From: Rathayibacter iranicus NCPPB 2253 = VKM Ac-1602
GTDB lineage: Bacteria > Actinomycetota > Actinomycetes > Actinomycetales > Microbacteriaceae
Assembly (NCBI RefSeq): GCF_003149025.1
Contig: NZ_QGDV01000001.1
Coordinates: 62,001-126,000 of the forward strand
Direction of reading: 5' to 3'
Length of the DNA: 64,000 nucleotides
The notes under the pieces were generated by a model. The model searched no databases. It saw nothing but the letters and a program-made list of their open reading frames with translations, and was not told where the DNA came from. Of this stretch, positions 42,896 through 51,294 are shown piece after piece (within the stretch, counting starts at the first letter, position 1; the number at the start of each line of letters is the position of its first letter). The position numbers and the translations under genes are program-made.

Positions 42896-45800
42896 TCACT
42901 CGAGGAGGAGGACGTTCGGCAGATCGGGGTCGAGTTCGCGGCAGAGAGCGGAGAGCGCACCGGCGGTCCCGAGCAGGAGACCGCGGACAGTCGTGATTCC
43001 CCTCGGAAGACCGCTCCGGGCGGCGGAGCGACCGATCCTGTCGAGGGTGCGCTCGGCGAAGGACGCGACATCGACGCAGCCGGGGGCGTGCTTGTCGAAT
43101 GCCCGGAGGGCTAGCAGGTTCCCCAGCGCGCCATGGCAGAGCGAATCGTCTGCGGGCAGTCTGTCGTCGGTCGTCTGATTTGCTCCGATGACGGCGCGTT
43201 CGAGGAGATCGGGCGCGTCGAGCAGTGCAGCCGACGCTGCGCGAGCCATCGCGATGCCGGCTGTGCCGTGGCACCAGTGGGCCGGGAACAGGCGGCCCTG
43301 CTCGAGGGATTCCGTGCGGGCGTCCAACCAGCGTCCTCTCCGCGGATCGAAGAGCGTGTCGTCGAATCGGAGAGCTGCGAGCGCTGCCTCGCCGATCTCT
43401 CTGTCGTCCAGTGCGTCCGCTGCCCTCGCGAGTGCCCAGCCGATTCCTGTGGAGCCGTGCGAGAAGCCGCCGAGACGCACCCGTGCCGTTCCGCTCTCCC
43501 ACGCGAGCGCGCCGTCGCCGGCATCGACGGCGTTCTCGAGCAGGTGTTCCGCCAGAGTCCGCACAGCAGTCCGACCCTCTTCCGTCTCGGATTCCGGGAG
43601 GGACGTCAGGACGGCGAGAGCTCCTGCGCTGCCCGCCATCACGTCGAAGAAGGTGTCGGATCGTGCTCCTTCAGTCACTTGACGGATCGCAGCCAGCCTG
43701 GTCGTCCGGTACCGATCAGTGCCGAGCAGACTGTCCTGTCGGGCGAGCGAGTAGAGCAGGCCGGAGGCACCACTGAAAGCGCCGATCGGGAGGGAGACGC
43801 GTGCTGCGCTCCAGTCGTCGAGAATGGCGGCGATGGCGTGCGACGCGCGTCCGGCGAGGTCATCGAGGCCGAGGTGCGGGAAGACGCGGTGCGCGCACGC
43901 CGCAGAGAAAGCGATGCCGGCGAGTCCGTCGTAGAGTGTCGGGCCCACCGGCCGGTACTCCAGCCCGGTGCTGTCCGTGCTGCTGCACACGCTGATCCAC
44001 GTCACGTCGTCATCCCCCAGAATCGCGGTGTTTGCGAGGAGGCCCGCCTGCGCCCTCGCAAGCTCTCTGACAGTGCTGCGCGCACGGGGCGTGACCGCCT
44101 GCACCTCGTCGTCCTCGTGCTCCCCCGGTGAGGCCGCGAGGATCGATTCTCGGATGAGGGCGATCGACCGCTCGATGCTCGCCTCATCGAGCGCAGTGAG
44201 GCGCGCGATGACGTCATCGCGGAGCGTCCGCGTGAAGTAGTCGGAGAGCGCCCGACCGTGGTCCGCGGTGAGAGCGCGCGAGTCGAGCGACGTGGTGAAG
44301 AGCGGCACATCTCGTCGCCGGAGCGACCGCTCCTCTGCGTCGATGAGTTCTGCTTCGTCGGGATGGTCGGCGAGCCTGGTCCAGAGGCTACGGAGAAGGT
44401 GGTCCCTGTCGATGCCGGTGCGCAGACGGCCCGGCTGGCGCATCTCCGTCAGCAGCAGCGAGTAGGAGCGCGTGGCGCGCAGGATGTGTCGCGCGGTCAT
44501 CGAGGGTGCAGTCGAGAGGAGGTCGATGATGGCGGCTCGGCGCTGGATCACCGCTCGAACGGTCTCAGCGAATCCTGCCGCGATCACCTCCCTCCCAGCG
44601 CGCACCAGCGCAAGCGTCATCCCCGGCGGCTGGTTCTGGGAGGTGCCGACCGGCGTGTCCACTGCGCTGATGCGCATGTCGTCAGTGCAGGCACCGACCA
44701 CCTGGTGAATCACGGCGGTCCTGCCCTCGGAGCCGAGTCCGCCCGTGGCGACGCTGACGTCGATGCTGGAACTTTCCCCCGTCGTGAGTCGCACGGGCAG
44801 GATGCCTGTCCCCAGGACCGAGCTGTTGAGTTCGTCGATGGCGCGGGCGCTCGCCGTCATCGCGCTCGTGCGGTGGCTTCTGTTCTGGATCAGAGTCTCG
44901 AGGTCGACGGGTACCGGGCCCGCTGCGGTCGCGATGACGTTCTCGAGATGCATGTCCGAGGCTCCGAGGACCCAGGTGACCGCCAGCAGACCGCCGAGTT
45001 TGCGCAGATGCGTCCGAGGATCGTCGGCAGTGGCGTCCGGACGTTCCACGTACTCGACCCATCCGTATCCGTCCCTAACGAGGGAGCGGGGCGAGTACAG
45101 GGAAACATCGGGCTGAAGCACCTCGGCAAGCACGGCGTTCACCTCCTCGTAGAGCGTGAAGACGCGGCAGTCCCGCGGCTTGTAGACGAGTCGATGGCCG
45201 CTGGCGAACCGCAGAATCGCGACGGACTGTCCGTCGTCGTGAGCGTCGCCGGCGAAGTGGACCGCCTCGAGCGCGTCGGTCCCGCGCGGCAGCAGATCGG
45301 CGTCCCGCAGTGCCCGTGTATCACTGCTCAGACGGGTGAGGATGCGCTCGACGTGGTCGCCCCAGGAGCTGATCGCGGCGACCAGATCCCGAGCGAGGAC
45401 CGGGTAACGGGAGAAGAACACCCGCCGGAAGTAGGGAAGAGACAGCGCCGTGTTCAGTCGCGCGTAGGCTCCGGACACGTCGTCGTGCGCGAGTTCGGCG
45501 AGCAGGCAGCGCAGGGCCAGCGTGGCCAGGATCTCGGCGAGGCCGGTAAGGAGATCGGTTCGCGCGGCAGGTGCGAGATCGGGGTGCCGATCGAACCGGC
45601 CCTGCTGAGCATGCAGGATCGGGGCGAGCAAGCCGTCGAACGGCAGCTCGGCGAGGCGGGTGCCCTCGACGATCAGCGGCCCGAACGGGGTCGGAGGGGT
45701 GTCCACGGGGGTGATCAGCCAGTCCTCGACCGAGTCGATCCACTCTGCACTCCGCTCGCGGGGCGACCAACGTCCCCCCGTGAGGAGCGCGGTGAGTCCT

Positions 45801-46081
45801 TCGCGGTCAAGGCACTGAACGCTGAGATAGCTGTCGAGGGTCGTGTCGGGAGCGAGCGCCCGATCCGACCAGGCGCGCACGATCGAGGAGTCACCCGCAT
45901 CCGGGGAACCGCCGTCGGGTCGGCGTTCACGCAGAGCGGCGGCCTGGAGGAGGCAGGCCCGCAGGACGGCGATCTCCGGCTCGGCCCGCGCGGAAGAGGC
46001 CGGTGAGGAGTCATCCTGATGGGAGTCGGCCTGCGAGGCGTCCGCCTCCGGGGAGACGAGAGAATCTTCGTGACGGAGCAT
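42896..46081 (-). CDS. lanM: type II lanthipeptide synthetase LanM
   Basis: 1061 residues, bifunctional. The N-terminal dehydratase (about residues 150-650) phosphorylates and eliminates Ser/Thr of the precursor: HRLVYKPRDCRVFTLYEEVN and ASDMHLENVIATAAGPVPVD then LETLIQNR carry the kinase-like Lys, Asp, His, Asn and Glu. The C-terminal LanC-like cyclase (about 690-1061) forms the thioether rings; zinc ligands are in AHWCHGTAGIAMA (Cys) and DSLCHGALGN (Cys-His). FSHGSTGIGWALAR is a further cyclase motif. An acidic/Ser-rich N-terminal 40 residues precede the first conserved part. It lies 84 bases downstream of the precursor gene, behind a strong hairpin. Confidence 0.95.
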   Translation of the reverse strand: MLRHEDSLVSPEADASQADSHQDDSSPASSARAEPEIAVLRACLLQAAALRERRPDGGSPDAGDSSIVRAWSDRALAPDTTLDSYLSVQCLDREGLTALLTGGRWSPRERSAEWIDSVEDWLITPVDTPPTPFGPLIVEGTRLAELPFDGLLAPILHAQQGRFDRHPDLAPAARTDLLTGLAEILATLALRCLLAELAHDDVSGAYARLNTALSLPYFRRVFFSRYPVLARDLVAAISSWGDHVERILTRLSSDTRALRDADLLPRGTDALEAVHFAGDAHDDGQSVAILRFASGHRLVYKPRDCRVFTLYEEVNAVLAEVLQPDVSLYSPRSLVRDGYGWVEYVERPDATADDPRTHLRKLGGLLAVTWVLGASDMHLENVIATAAGPVPVDLETLIQNRSHRTSAMTASARAIDELNSSVLGTGILPVRLTTGESSSIDVSVATGGLGSEGRTAVIHQVVGACTDDMRISAVDTPVGTSQNQPPGMTLALVRAGREVIAAGFAETVRAVIQRRAAIIDLLSTAPSMTARHILRATRSYSLLLTEMRQPGRLRTGIDRDHLLRSLWTRLADHPDEAELIDAEERSLRRRDVPLFTTSLDSRALTADHGRALSDYFTRTLRDDVIARLTALDEASIERSIALIRESILAASPGEHEDDEVQAVTPRARSTVRELARAQAGLLANTAILGDDDVTWISVCSSTDSTGLEYRPVGPTLYDGLAGIAFSAACAHRVFPHLGLDDLAGRASHAIAAILDDWSAARVSLPIGAFSGASGLLYSLARQDSLLGTDRYRTTRLAAIRQVTEGARSDTFFDVMAGSAGALAVLTSLPESETEEGRTAVRTLAEHLLENAVDAGDGALAWESGTARVRLGGFSHGSTGIGWALARAADALDDREIGEAALAALRFDDTLFDPRRGRWLDARTESLEQGRLFPAHWCHGTAGIAMARAASAALLDAPDLLERAVIGANQTTDDRLPADDSLCHGALGNLLALRAFDKHAPGCVDVASFAERTLDRIGRSAARSGLPRGITTVRGLLLGTAGALSALCRELDPDLPNVLLLE

Positions 46082-46117
46082 GGTCGGGCCTTCGGGTTGA
46101 TCGCAGAGGTGAGGATC

Positions 46118-46152
46118 GCGGGCGGCCCGGGAACGAGTCCCGGGCCGCCCGC
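46118..46152 (-). promoter_or_regulatory. hairpin between precursor and lanM (probable attenuator)
   Basis: Perfect 15-bp arms gcgggcggcccggga (46118-46132) and tcccgggccgcccgc (46138-46152) with a 5-base loop lie 13 bases after the precursor stop. No T-tract follows, so it is more likely a stability or partial-termination element that gives more precursor than LanM. Confidence 0.7.
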
Positions 46153-46165
46153 CGTGTGGATGACG

Positions 46166-46369
46166 TCAGCGACAGGCGCAGATGATCGTGCCGCACTCGA
46201 TCGTGAGTGTGCACATCCAGCCGCTGCTGCCCATGTACGGGCTGACGACGCGTTCGAACGCCTCGTCGATCTGTGCCTGCACCGACGGGCTGGTTCCGTC
46301 CGCAGCACGAGCCGCCATGTCCCAGTTCGGGCTCACGACGGTGGCCTCTTTATCGAGAATCTCGGGCAT
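46166..46369 (-). CDS. lanA: lanthipeptide precursor, michiganin/actagardine type
   Basis: 67 residues. ATG 46369 has a ggaaaggaagag ribosome site. The leader (about 47 residues: [18 protein letters not shown], then [20 protein letters not shown]) is acidic and helical. The predicted core is [20 protein letters not shown], which as I recall differs from michiganin A of Clavibacter only by Met for Leu at position 5, and from actagardine at a few places. By analogy the rings are Ser1-Cys6, Thr7-Cys12, Thr9-Cys17 and Thr14-Cys19, made by the adjacent LanM. Such peptides bind lipid II. The leader end YMG is not a double-Gly site. Confidence 0.95.
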   Translation of the reverse strand: MPEILDKEATVVSPNWDMAARAADGTSPSVQAQIDEAFERVVSPYMGSSGWMCTLTIECGTIICACR

Positions 46370-46675
46370 AATCTCTTCCTTTCCTTCGTTTCTTGCTTTA
46401 CTTTCCGCTCGGCGTCGCCGAGGGGGCACTGGGGTGCACCCAGCGACGATGGAGCGCCGCGGGGTGCACGGGACGACCGGAGTTCGAGACCGCGCGACAT
46501 CGCGAGAATCACGGAGAATCGATCGAGCAGCGACGGGAAAGATGTCCGATCTCCGCAGAGATGTCCTCGTCAGTGACGTGATCGTCGGAGGCATCTTGGT
46601 TTCGGGTGTGCCGCGACTGTAGAACTTCGCGGAGGTGAGCCGGAACTATCCGATGGTCGGATCTCTGGCGACGGA
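46370..46675. promoter_or_regulatory. divergent control region between precursor and histidine kinase genes
   Basis: 306 bases with no gene. The minus-strand end holds the precursor ribosome site in a purine-rich, locally AT-richer tract (46375-46410). Promoters for both directions must lie here. The start of the kinase gene is uncertain and might be 100 or more bases further on. Confidence 0.5.
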
Positions 46676-47923
46676 GTGATCCGGTCGGTGTTCGCGCCTC
46701 CCCCGACCGACGGAGACGGAACACGAGCGATCCCCGCCAGCGGGCGCCACTTCGCGTCTCCTCCTCGGCGCCCGGCTTATCTTCGGGTGGTGCGGGACAC
46801 GAGGAATGAGTGGTGGGCAGGCGACATGATCGTTGCTTCTGTCGCGGTCCTGGTGTGTGCCGCGACGGGTCTGCTCGGTGAGCCGGAGTGGCGATGGTCG
46901 GTACTCATGGCCGCGTTGCTGATCGTGCGTCGGACCCGCCCGGTCGTCTTCGCCGTGCTGGCCGCAGCGGTGTCGGTGGCCCACCTCCTCCTCGATGGCG
47001 GGCTGCTCCTGCCGGGGGACGCGGTCCTGCTCGTCGCCGTCTTCTCCGTCGCCGCACACGCATCGGAGCAGGCGCGCAGCATCGGTCTACTCCTGGGGAT
47101 CGGCTACGCCGTGTCTCTGGGTGGCTGGGCCATTGTCGGGTCGTCGTCGAGCCTCGGGGCGGCCAGCCTGATCGTCGGGCTGGTCGCAATCAGCATCGTG
47201 GTCGCCTGGGCGCTCGGGATTCTCGAGAGGCGCAGGGTCGAGGTGGTGCGCGACGCTCGTCGTCGGCGCGAGCTCTCCGAGCGCGATGTCGCGATCCGGG
47301 GCTGGTCAGCCGCATACGAGGAACGCGAGCGCATCAGCGCCGAGATGCACGATGTGCTCGCGCACACGCTGACAAGCATTGTGGTGCAGGCCGAGAGCGG
47401 CAGGGCGAACACATCGGATCCGCAGGCCGCCGACGCGTTCGAGACGATCTCCGTAACGAGCCGTTCGGCCCTCCGGGAGATCCGCGGGCTGCTCTCCGCC
47501 GAGATCGTGTCGGCGGCGCTGCCGACGCTCGGGATCGATGACCTCGGGGAGCTGGTCGAGGGCTTCGCGAGATCGGGGATGAGCGTCACTCTCCAGGTCA
47601 CCGGAGCGTCGCAGCCGCTGACCCCGGAGCTGTCCCTGTCTGTCTACCGAGTGGTCCAGGAATCCCTCACCAATGCTTTGCGGCACGGCAGCGGCGACCA
47701 GGCGTGGGTCGGGGTGGCCTGGGCGGAGGAGACTCTCACCGTCGTCACGACGAATCCGATCGCCTCGGCTCCGGCCGCGCCACTTCGCGAACAACGGGGG
47801 ATCGCTGGGATGCGTCGTCGCTGCGCGCTCTACGGTGGCAGCGTCTGCTACTCGCACGGTGACGTCTTCGTGCTGACGGCGTGCTGGCCGCTGCGAGCAG
47901 GCGCTGATGGAGCCTCCGCGTGA
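46676..47923 (+). CDS. sensor histidine kinase, NarL-system type (HisKA_3)
   Basis: Up to 415 residues from GTG 46676; an internal start such as ATG 46826 is possible because conservation begins with the membrane part. Four or five membrane helices (MIVASVAVLVCAATGLLG; LIVRRTRPVVFAVLAAAVSV; LLLPGDAVLLVAVFSVAAHA; ASLIVGLVAISIVVAWALGI) are joined by short loops, as in intramembrane-sensing kinases. The dimerisation/His box is ERERISAEMHDVLAHTLTSI with the phospho-His; the ATPase N-box is VVQESLTNALRHG and GIAGMRRRCALYGG the G-box. Its stop overlaps the regulator gene as GTGA. Likely senses the lantibiotic or envelope stress. Confidence 0.88.
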   Translation: MIRSVFAPPPTDGDGTRAIPASGRHFASPPRRPAYLRVVRDTRNEWWAGDMIVASVAVLVCAATGLLGEPEWRWSVLMAALLIVRRTRPVVFAVLAAAVSVAHLLLDGGLLLPGDAVLLVAVFSVAAHASEQARSIGLLLGIGYAVSLGGWAIVGSSSSLGAASLIVGLVAISIVVAWALGILERRRVEVVRDARRRRELSERDVAIRGWSAAYEERERISAEMHDVLAHTLTSIVVQAESGRANTSDPQAADAFETISVTSRSALREIRGLLSAEIVSAALPTLGIDDLGELVEGFARSGMSVTLQVTGASQPLTPELSLSVYRVVQESLTNALRHGSGDQAWVGVAWAEETLTVVTTNPIASAPAAPLREQRGIAGMRRRCALYGGSVCYSHGDVFVLTACWPLRAGADGASA

Positions 47924-48627
47924 CGGCGGCGAGAGCCCGCATCACGGTGATGGTGGTGGACGATCATGCTCTGGTCCGCGACGGCTTGATCCGCATCGTC
48001 AACGCGCAGCCCGACATGGAGACGGTGAGCCACGCGGTCGACGGTGCGATGGCCATCGAACGTGTGCGCGACCTTCGACCGGACATGGTGATGATGGACG
48101 TCCGGATGCCCGTCTTGGACGGGATCGAAGCGACGCGGGTCATCACCTCCGAGCGGATCAGCCCCAGAACTCGGATCCTCGGACTCACCACCCACGACAG
48201 CGACGTCTACGCCATCCGCATGCTTCAGGCGGGAGCCGTCGGTTTCATCCTCAAGGACAGCACCGCCGAGCAGCTCGTCGATGCGATCCGGGCCGCTCAC
48301 AGCGGCACCTTCACGACGTCGGCGAGCACCGCGGTGCGGCTAGTGAATCGAATGGCCGCGGGAGAGGGGGGAGGGTCACCACCGGACGATTCGGCTCTCG
48401 CCGCGCTGACTAAGCGCGAGCGGATGGTGTTCGAGCAGGTTGTGTCGGGCAGGTCGAATCCTGAGATCGCGCGGGATCTCTGCGTCGCCGAGGTCACCGT
48501 CAAGACGCATGTCGGACACATCCTGGCGAAGCTGCACGTGCGCGACCGCGTTCAGCTGGTCATCTGGGCACATCGACGAGGGCTCGGCGCTGCCGAGCTG
48601 ACCCTCGACACCGGCACCTCCGGCTGA
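47920..48627 (+). CDS. LuxR/NarL-family response regulator
   Basis: 235 residues from GTG 47920. Receiver domain: VMVVDDHALVRDGLIRIVNA, phospho-Asp in MVMMDVRMPVLDGIEATRVI, Thr in GLTTHDSD and Lys in GFILKDSTAEQLVDAI. LuxR-type HTH: ALTKRERMVFEQVVSGRSNP, EIARDLCVAEVTVKTHVGHI. Partner of the preceding kinase. Probably activates the ABC transporter genes that follow after 189 bases, and perhaps the lanthipeptide operon; inferred from context. Confidence 0.93.
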   Translation: MTAARARITVMVVDDHALVRDGLIRIVNAQPDMETVSHAVDGAMAIERVRDLRPDMVMMDVRMPVLDGIEATRVITSERISPRTRILGLTTHDSDVYAIRMLQAGAVGFILKDSTAEQLVDAIRAAHSGTFTTSASTAVRLVNRMAAGEGGGSPPDDSALAALTKRERMVFEQVVSGRSNPEIARDLCVAEVTVKTHVGHILAKLHVRDRVQLVIWAHRRGLGAAELTLDTGTSG

Positions 48628-48816
48628 CGCGGATCGCCGGTCGCTGCCGCCCATCTCCCACCATCAGAGGAGAAGAGCCGTCGCATCTCCCCCCGCAGCA
48701 TGATTCGTAGTGGTCCTTGCGCCGCGACGATGGAAGCCACATCAATCTGGGATGCCGCGGCGCCGGGAGAGGGCCGATCACGGCGGGACAGGGCCGATCA
48801 AGGACAGGAGTGCATC

Positions 48817-49716
48817 ATGAGCACAGTCATCGCCACGTACGGGCTGACGAAGCGCTTCAAGCGCCACACGGCCGTGGACGAGCTGAATCTCGTCGTGCCA
48901 TCGGGTGTGGTCTATGGCTTCTTGGGGCCCAACGGTTCCGGTAAGTCCACGACGATGAAGATGCTGCTCGGACTCACCCAGCCGACGTCCGGTTCCATCG
49001 AGTTGTTCGGACAGCCCCTCAGCCGCACTGGGCGGGGCCAGGTGCTGGCCTCGATCGGCTCGATGATCGAGGCGCCTCCCGGATACGGGCACCTGACGGG
49101 GTGGGAGAACATGCTGATCGTGCGGGACATGCTCGGCCTCGCCGACGCGCAGATCGAGCGCGCTCTGAGCACGGTGCGGCTGATCGAGCACAAGGACAAG
49201 CTCGTGCGCAACTACTCCCTCGGCATGAAGCAGCGCCTCGGCATCGCCATGGCTCTCGCTCGCGATCCCGTCCTCCTCGTCCTGGATGAGCCGACTAACG
49301 GTCTGGATCCAGCCGGCATCGAAGAGATCCGCACACTCCTGCTCCACCTGGCCGGCCAGGGGATCACGGTCATGGTCTCGAGCCACCTCCTTGATGAGAT
49401 CGACAAAATGGCCTCGGTCCTCGGCATCCTCGCCGGAGGGAGGCTGATCTTCCAGGGCAGCCGCGACCAGCTTTTCGCGCATTCCGTACCCGACCTCGTC
49501 CTCGACACCCCTGCGCCGGAAAAAGTTCTCCGGCTGGTCCCCGACGCGGTGGCGGCAGGGGAGCGGATCCGGGTCAGCGGATACGGGAAGGACGAGACCG
49601 CTGCGCTCGTCAAGCGCCTCGTCGATGCCGACGTCCCGATCCATGAGGTCCGTCGCGTCCAGCAGAGTCTCGAGGACGTCTTCATGGATCTGACCGGCCG
49701 GGGTGGTCTCCTGTGA
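48817..49716 (+). CDS. ABC transporter ATPase, BcrA/LanF immunity type
   Basis: 299 residues. ATG 48817 is preceded by aggacaggag. Walker A GFLGPNGSGKSTTMKMLLGL, Q-loop region SIGSMIEAPPGYGHLTGWEN, signature NYSLGMKQRLGIAMAL (LGMKQ instead of LSGGQ, usual for BcrA/LanF), Walker B LLVLDEPTNGLDPAGI and switch His in VSSHLLDEI. The C-terminal 80 residues resemble the BcrA tail. With two permeases in tandem it forms a LanFEG-type transporter that would expel lantibiotic from the membrane. Overlaps the first permease gene as GTGA. Confidence 0.92.
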   Translation: MSTVIATYGLTKRFKRHTAVDELNLVVPSGVVYGFLGPNGSGKSTTMKMLLGLTQPTSGSIELFGQPLSRTGRGQVLASIGSMIEAPPGYGHLTGWENMLIVRDMLGLADAQIERALSTVRLIEHKDKLVRNYSLGMKQRLGIAMALARDPVLLVLDEPTNGLDPAGIEEIRTLLLHLAGQGITVMVSSHLLDEIDKMASVLGILAGGRLIFQGSRDQLFAHSVPDLVLDTPAPEKVLRLVPDAVAAGERIRVSGYGKDETAALVKRLVDADVPIHEVRRVQQSLEDVFMDLTGRGGLL

Positions 49717-50489
49717 CGCGGCCAGGGCCACGACGGCTGGCGACCTCCGTGGCACTGGAATTCCGCAAGATGCGGCGTCTGCGGACGATTCCTCTCCTGA
49801 TCGGTCTCGTCGGTGCTGTTGCTGGCCTCAGCTCCGCCTCCCTGTTCTCGGGCGGCGCTCGGGCAACCTTCGATGATCCGGACGCGTCACCCTGGGCGGC
49901 ACTGCTGCTCAGCTACACCATGATCGTGGCGATGACCGCACCGATCCTCGCCGCCGTGCTTGCCAGCAGACAGACCGACATCGAGCACTCAGGGGCCGGC
50001 TGGAATCTCGCCGCCACTGCCGGTTTCAGTCGTCCGAGCCTCTGTCGCGCCAAACTCTGCGCTCTGGCCCTCCTGCTGGTGCCTGCCGTTGCCTGTCAGA
50101 CCCTTCTGGTGATCGGCATCGGCGTCCTCGTCGGGATCACCGCGCCGCTGGATCCCCTGCCCTGGATCGTGTACACCGGGCTCGTTTCTCTGCTCGACGT
50201 CACGTTCTGCGCGCTGCACATTTGGCTCGCCGCACGCGTGGAAAACCAGCTCGTCAGCGTGGGCGTCGGGATGCTCGGCGCGTTCCTCGCGGCATTCTCC
50301 CTGCTCAGTCCTGCGTCCGTTAGCCGCGTCATTCCCTGGGGGTACTACGCCGTTATCTCGCAGGCCGGGCAGTCCGGCGACGCCGTGGTCTACATCCAGG
50401 CGCCCTACGAATGGATCGCCGGGTTCCTGATCCTTGCCGCTGCCGCCTTCTCGGTGGGAGTTCACCGTCTCGATCGCATCGGAGGATAA
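49713..50489 (+). CDS. ABC-2 permease, LanE/LanG type (first)
   Basis: 258 residues from GTG 49713. Six hydrophobic helices, starting after LATSVALEFRKMRRLRTIPL; others include LLLSYTMIVAMTAPILAAVL, ALALLLVPAVACQTLLVIGI, IVYTGLVSLLDVTFCALHIW, GVGMLGAFLAAFSLLSPASV and WIAGFLILAAAAFSVGVHRL. SRQTDIEHSGAGWNLAATAG matches VWRVEHRGTNWNLLLTSTAG in the next gene, the typical E-H-x-x-x-x-W-N motif of lantibiotic immunity permeases. Its last codons carry the ribosome site (ggagg) of the next gene. Confidence 0.85.
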   Translation: MTRPGPRRLATSVALEFRKMRRLRTIPLLIGLVGAVAGLSSASLFSGGARATFDDPDASPWAALLLSYTMIVAMTAPILAAVLASRQTDIEHSGAGWNLAATAGFSRPSLCRAKLCALALLLVPAVACQTLLVIGIGVLVGITAPLDPLPWIVYTGLVSLLDVTFCALHIWLAARVENQLVSVGVGMLGAFLAAFSLLSPASVSRVIPWGYYAVISQAGQSGDAVVYIQAPYEWIAGFLILAAAAFSVGVHRLDRIGG

Positions 50490-50493
50490 TCTC

Positions 50494-51240
50494 GTGTTCC
50501 GCGCTGAACTCACGAAACTCAAGCGATCCAGCACCTGGATCGTCGCCCTGATCCTGCCGATCCTCGCGGTCGTCACGGGCACGATCAACCTCGAAACCAA
50601 CACTGAAGTGCTCGATTCGGGGTGGGAGTCGTTCACCTCTCAGGTCGTGCTCTTCTACGGACTGATCTTCTATTCACTGGGGATCAGCCTGCTCACGGCC
50701 ACGGTCTGGCGCGTCGAGCACCGCGGCACGAACTGGAATCTCTTGCTGACCTCCACCGCCGGAGCGTCGCGGCTCTCGCTGGCGAAAATCGCCGTGGTCC
50801 TCCTGCCCACCGCCCTCATGCAGGCGGTCCTCGTCGCAGGTACCGCGATCTCCGGAACCGTCGTCCTCCATCTGGCGGGGCCTTTCCCGTGGGAGTTCGC
50901 CGTCGTGGGGCTCGTCGCCGTCGTCGCGGCTCTTCCTCTCATCGCCGCGCAATCACTCCTGTCGATGCTGCTGCGATCCTTCGCGGCGCCTGTCGCCCTG
51001 TGCCTTGTCGGCTGCGTCGTCGGGGTCGCCGCGCTCACGTCCACGGTGCTGCGGCCCCTCGGCTACGTCCTGCCGCAGGCCCTCACCACGCGGGCGCTGA
51101 ATCTCGGTTCCACCGCGTTTGTCGGCTCCGGGGGACTCACCGTCGATGATGTCGTGCCGCTCGTTGTGACCGCGATCGCCCTCGCGGCGGCGCTGACGTG
51201 GTTCACGGTCGTCGCGCTTCGCATCGTCAAGCTTCGCTGA
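50494..51240 (+). CDS. ABC-2 permease, LanE/LanG type (second)
   Basis: 248 residues from GTG 50494, with ggagg 9 bases upstream. Begins VFRAELTKLKRSSTWIVALI and has six membrane helices. VWRVEHRGTNWNLLLTSTAG is shared in pattern with the first permease. LVALRIVKLR-type basic end. Third component of the LanFEG-like transporter. Role in immunity is inferred from position beside lanM and the two-component system. Confidence 0.85.
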   Translation: MFRAELTKLKRSSTWIVALILPILAVVTGTINLETNTEVLDSGWESFTSQVVLFYGLIFYSLGISLLTATVWRVEHRGTNWNLLLTSTAGASRLSLAKIAVVLLPTALMQAVLVAGTAISGTVVLHLAGPFPWEFAVVGLVAVVAALPLIAAQSLLSMLLRSFAAPVALCLVGCVVGVAALTSTVLRPLGYVLPQALTTRALNLGSTAFVGSGGLTVDDVVPLVVTAIALAAALTWFTVVALRIVKLR

Positions 51241-51294
51241 GAGGAGGGAGCGGCGCTCGCCGAGACACCGCGCTCTGCCGAGACGCCCCGCCGA

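Noticed and set aside
44258-46006. Long plus-strand open frame of 582 codons opposite lanM
   Set aside because: Shadow of the lanM coding strand; protein-like features are absent and it has no ribosome site.
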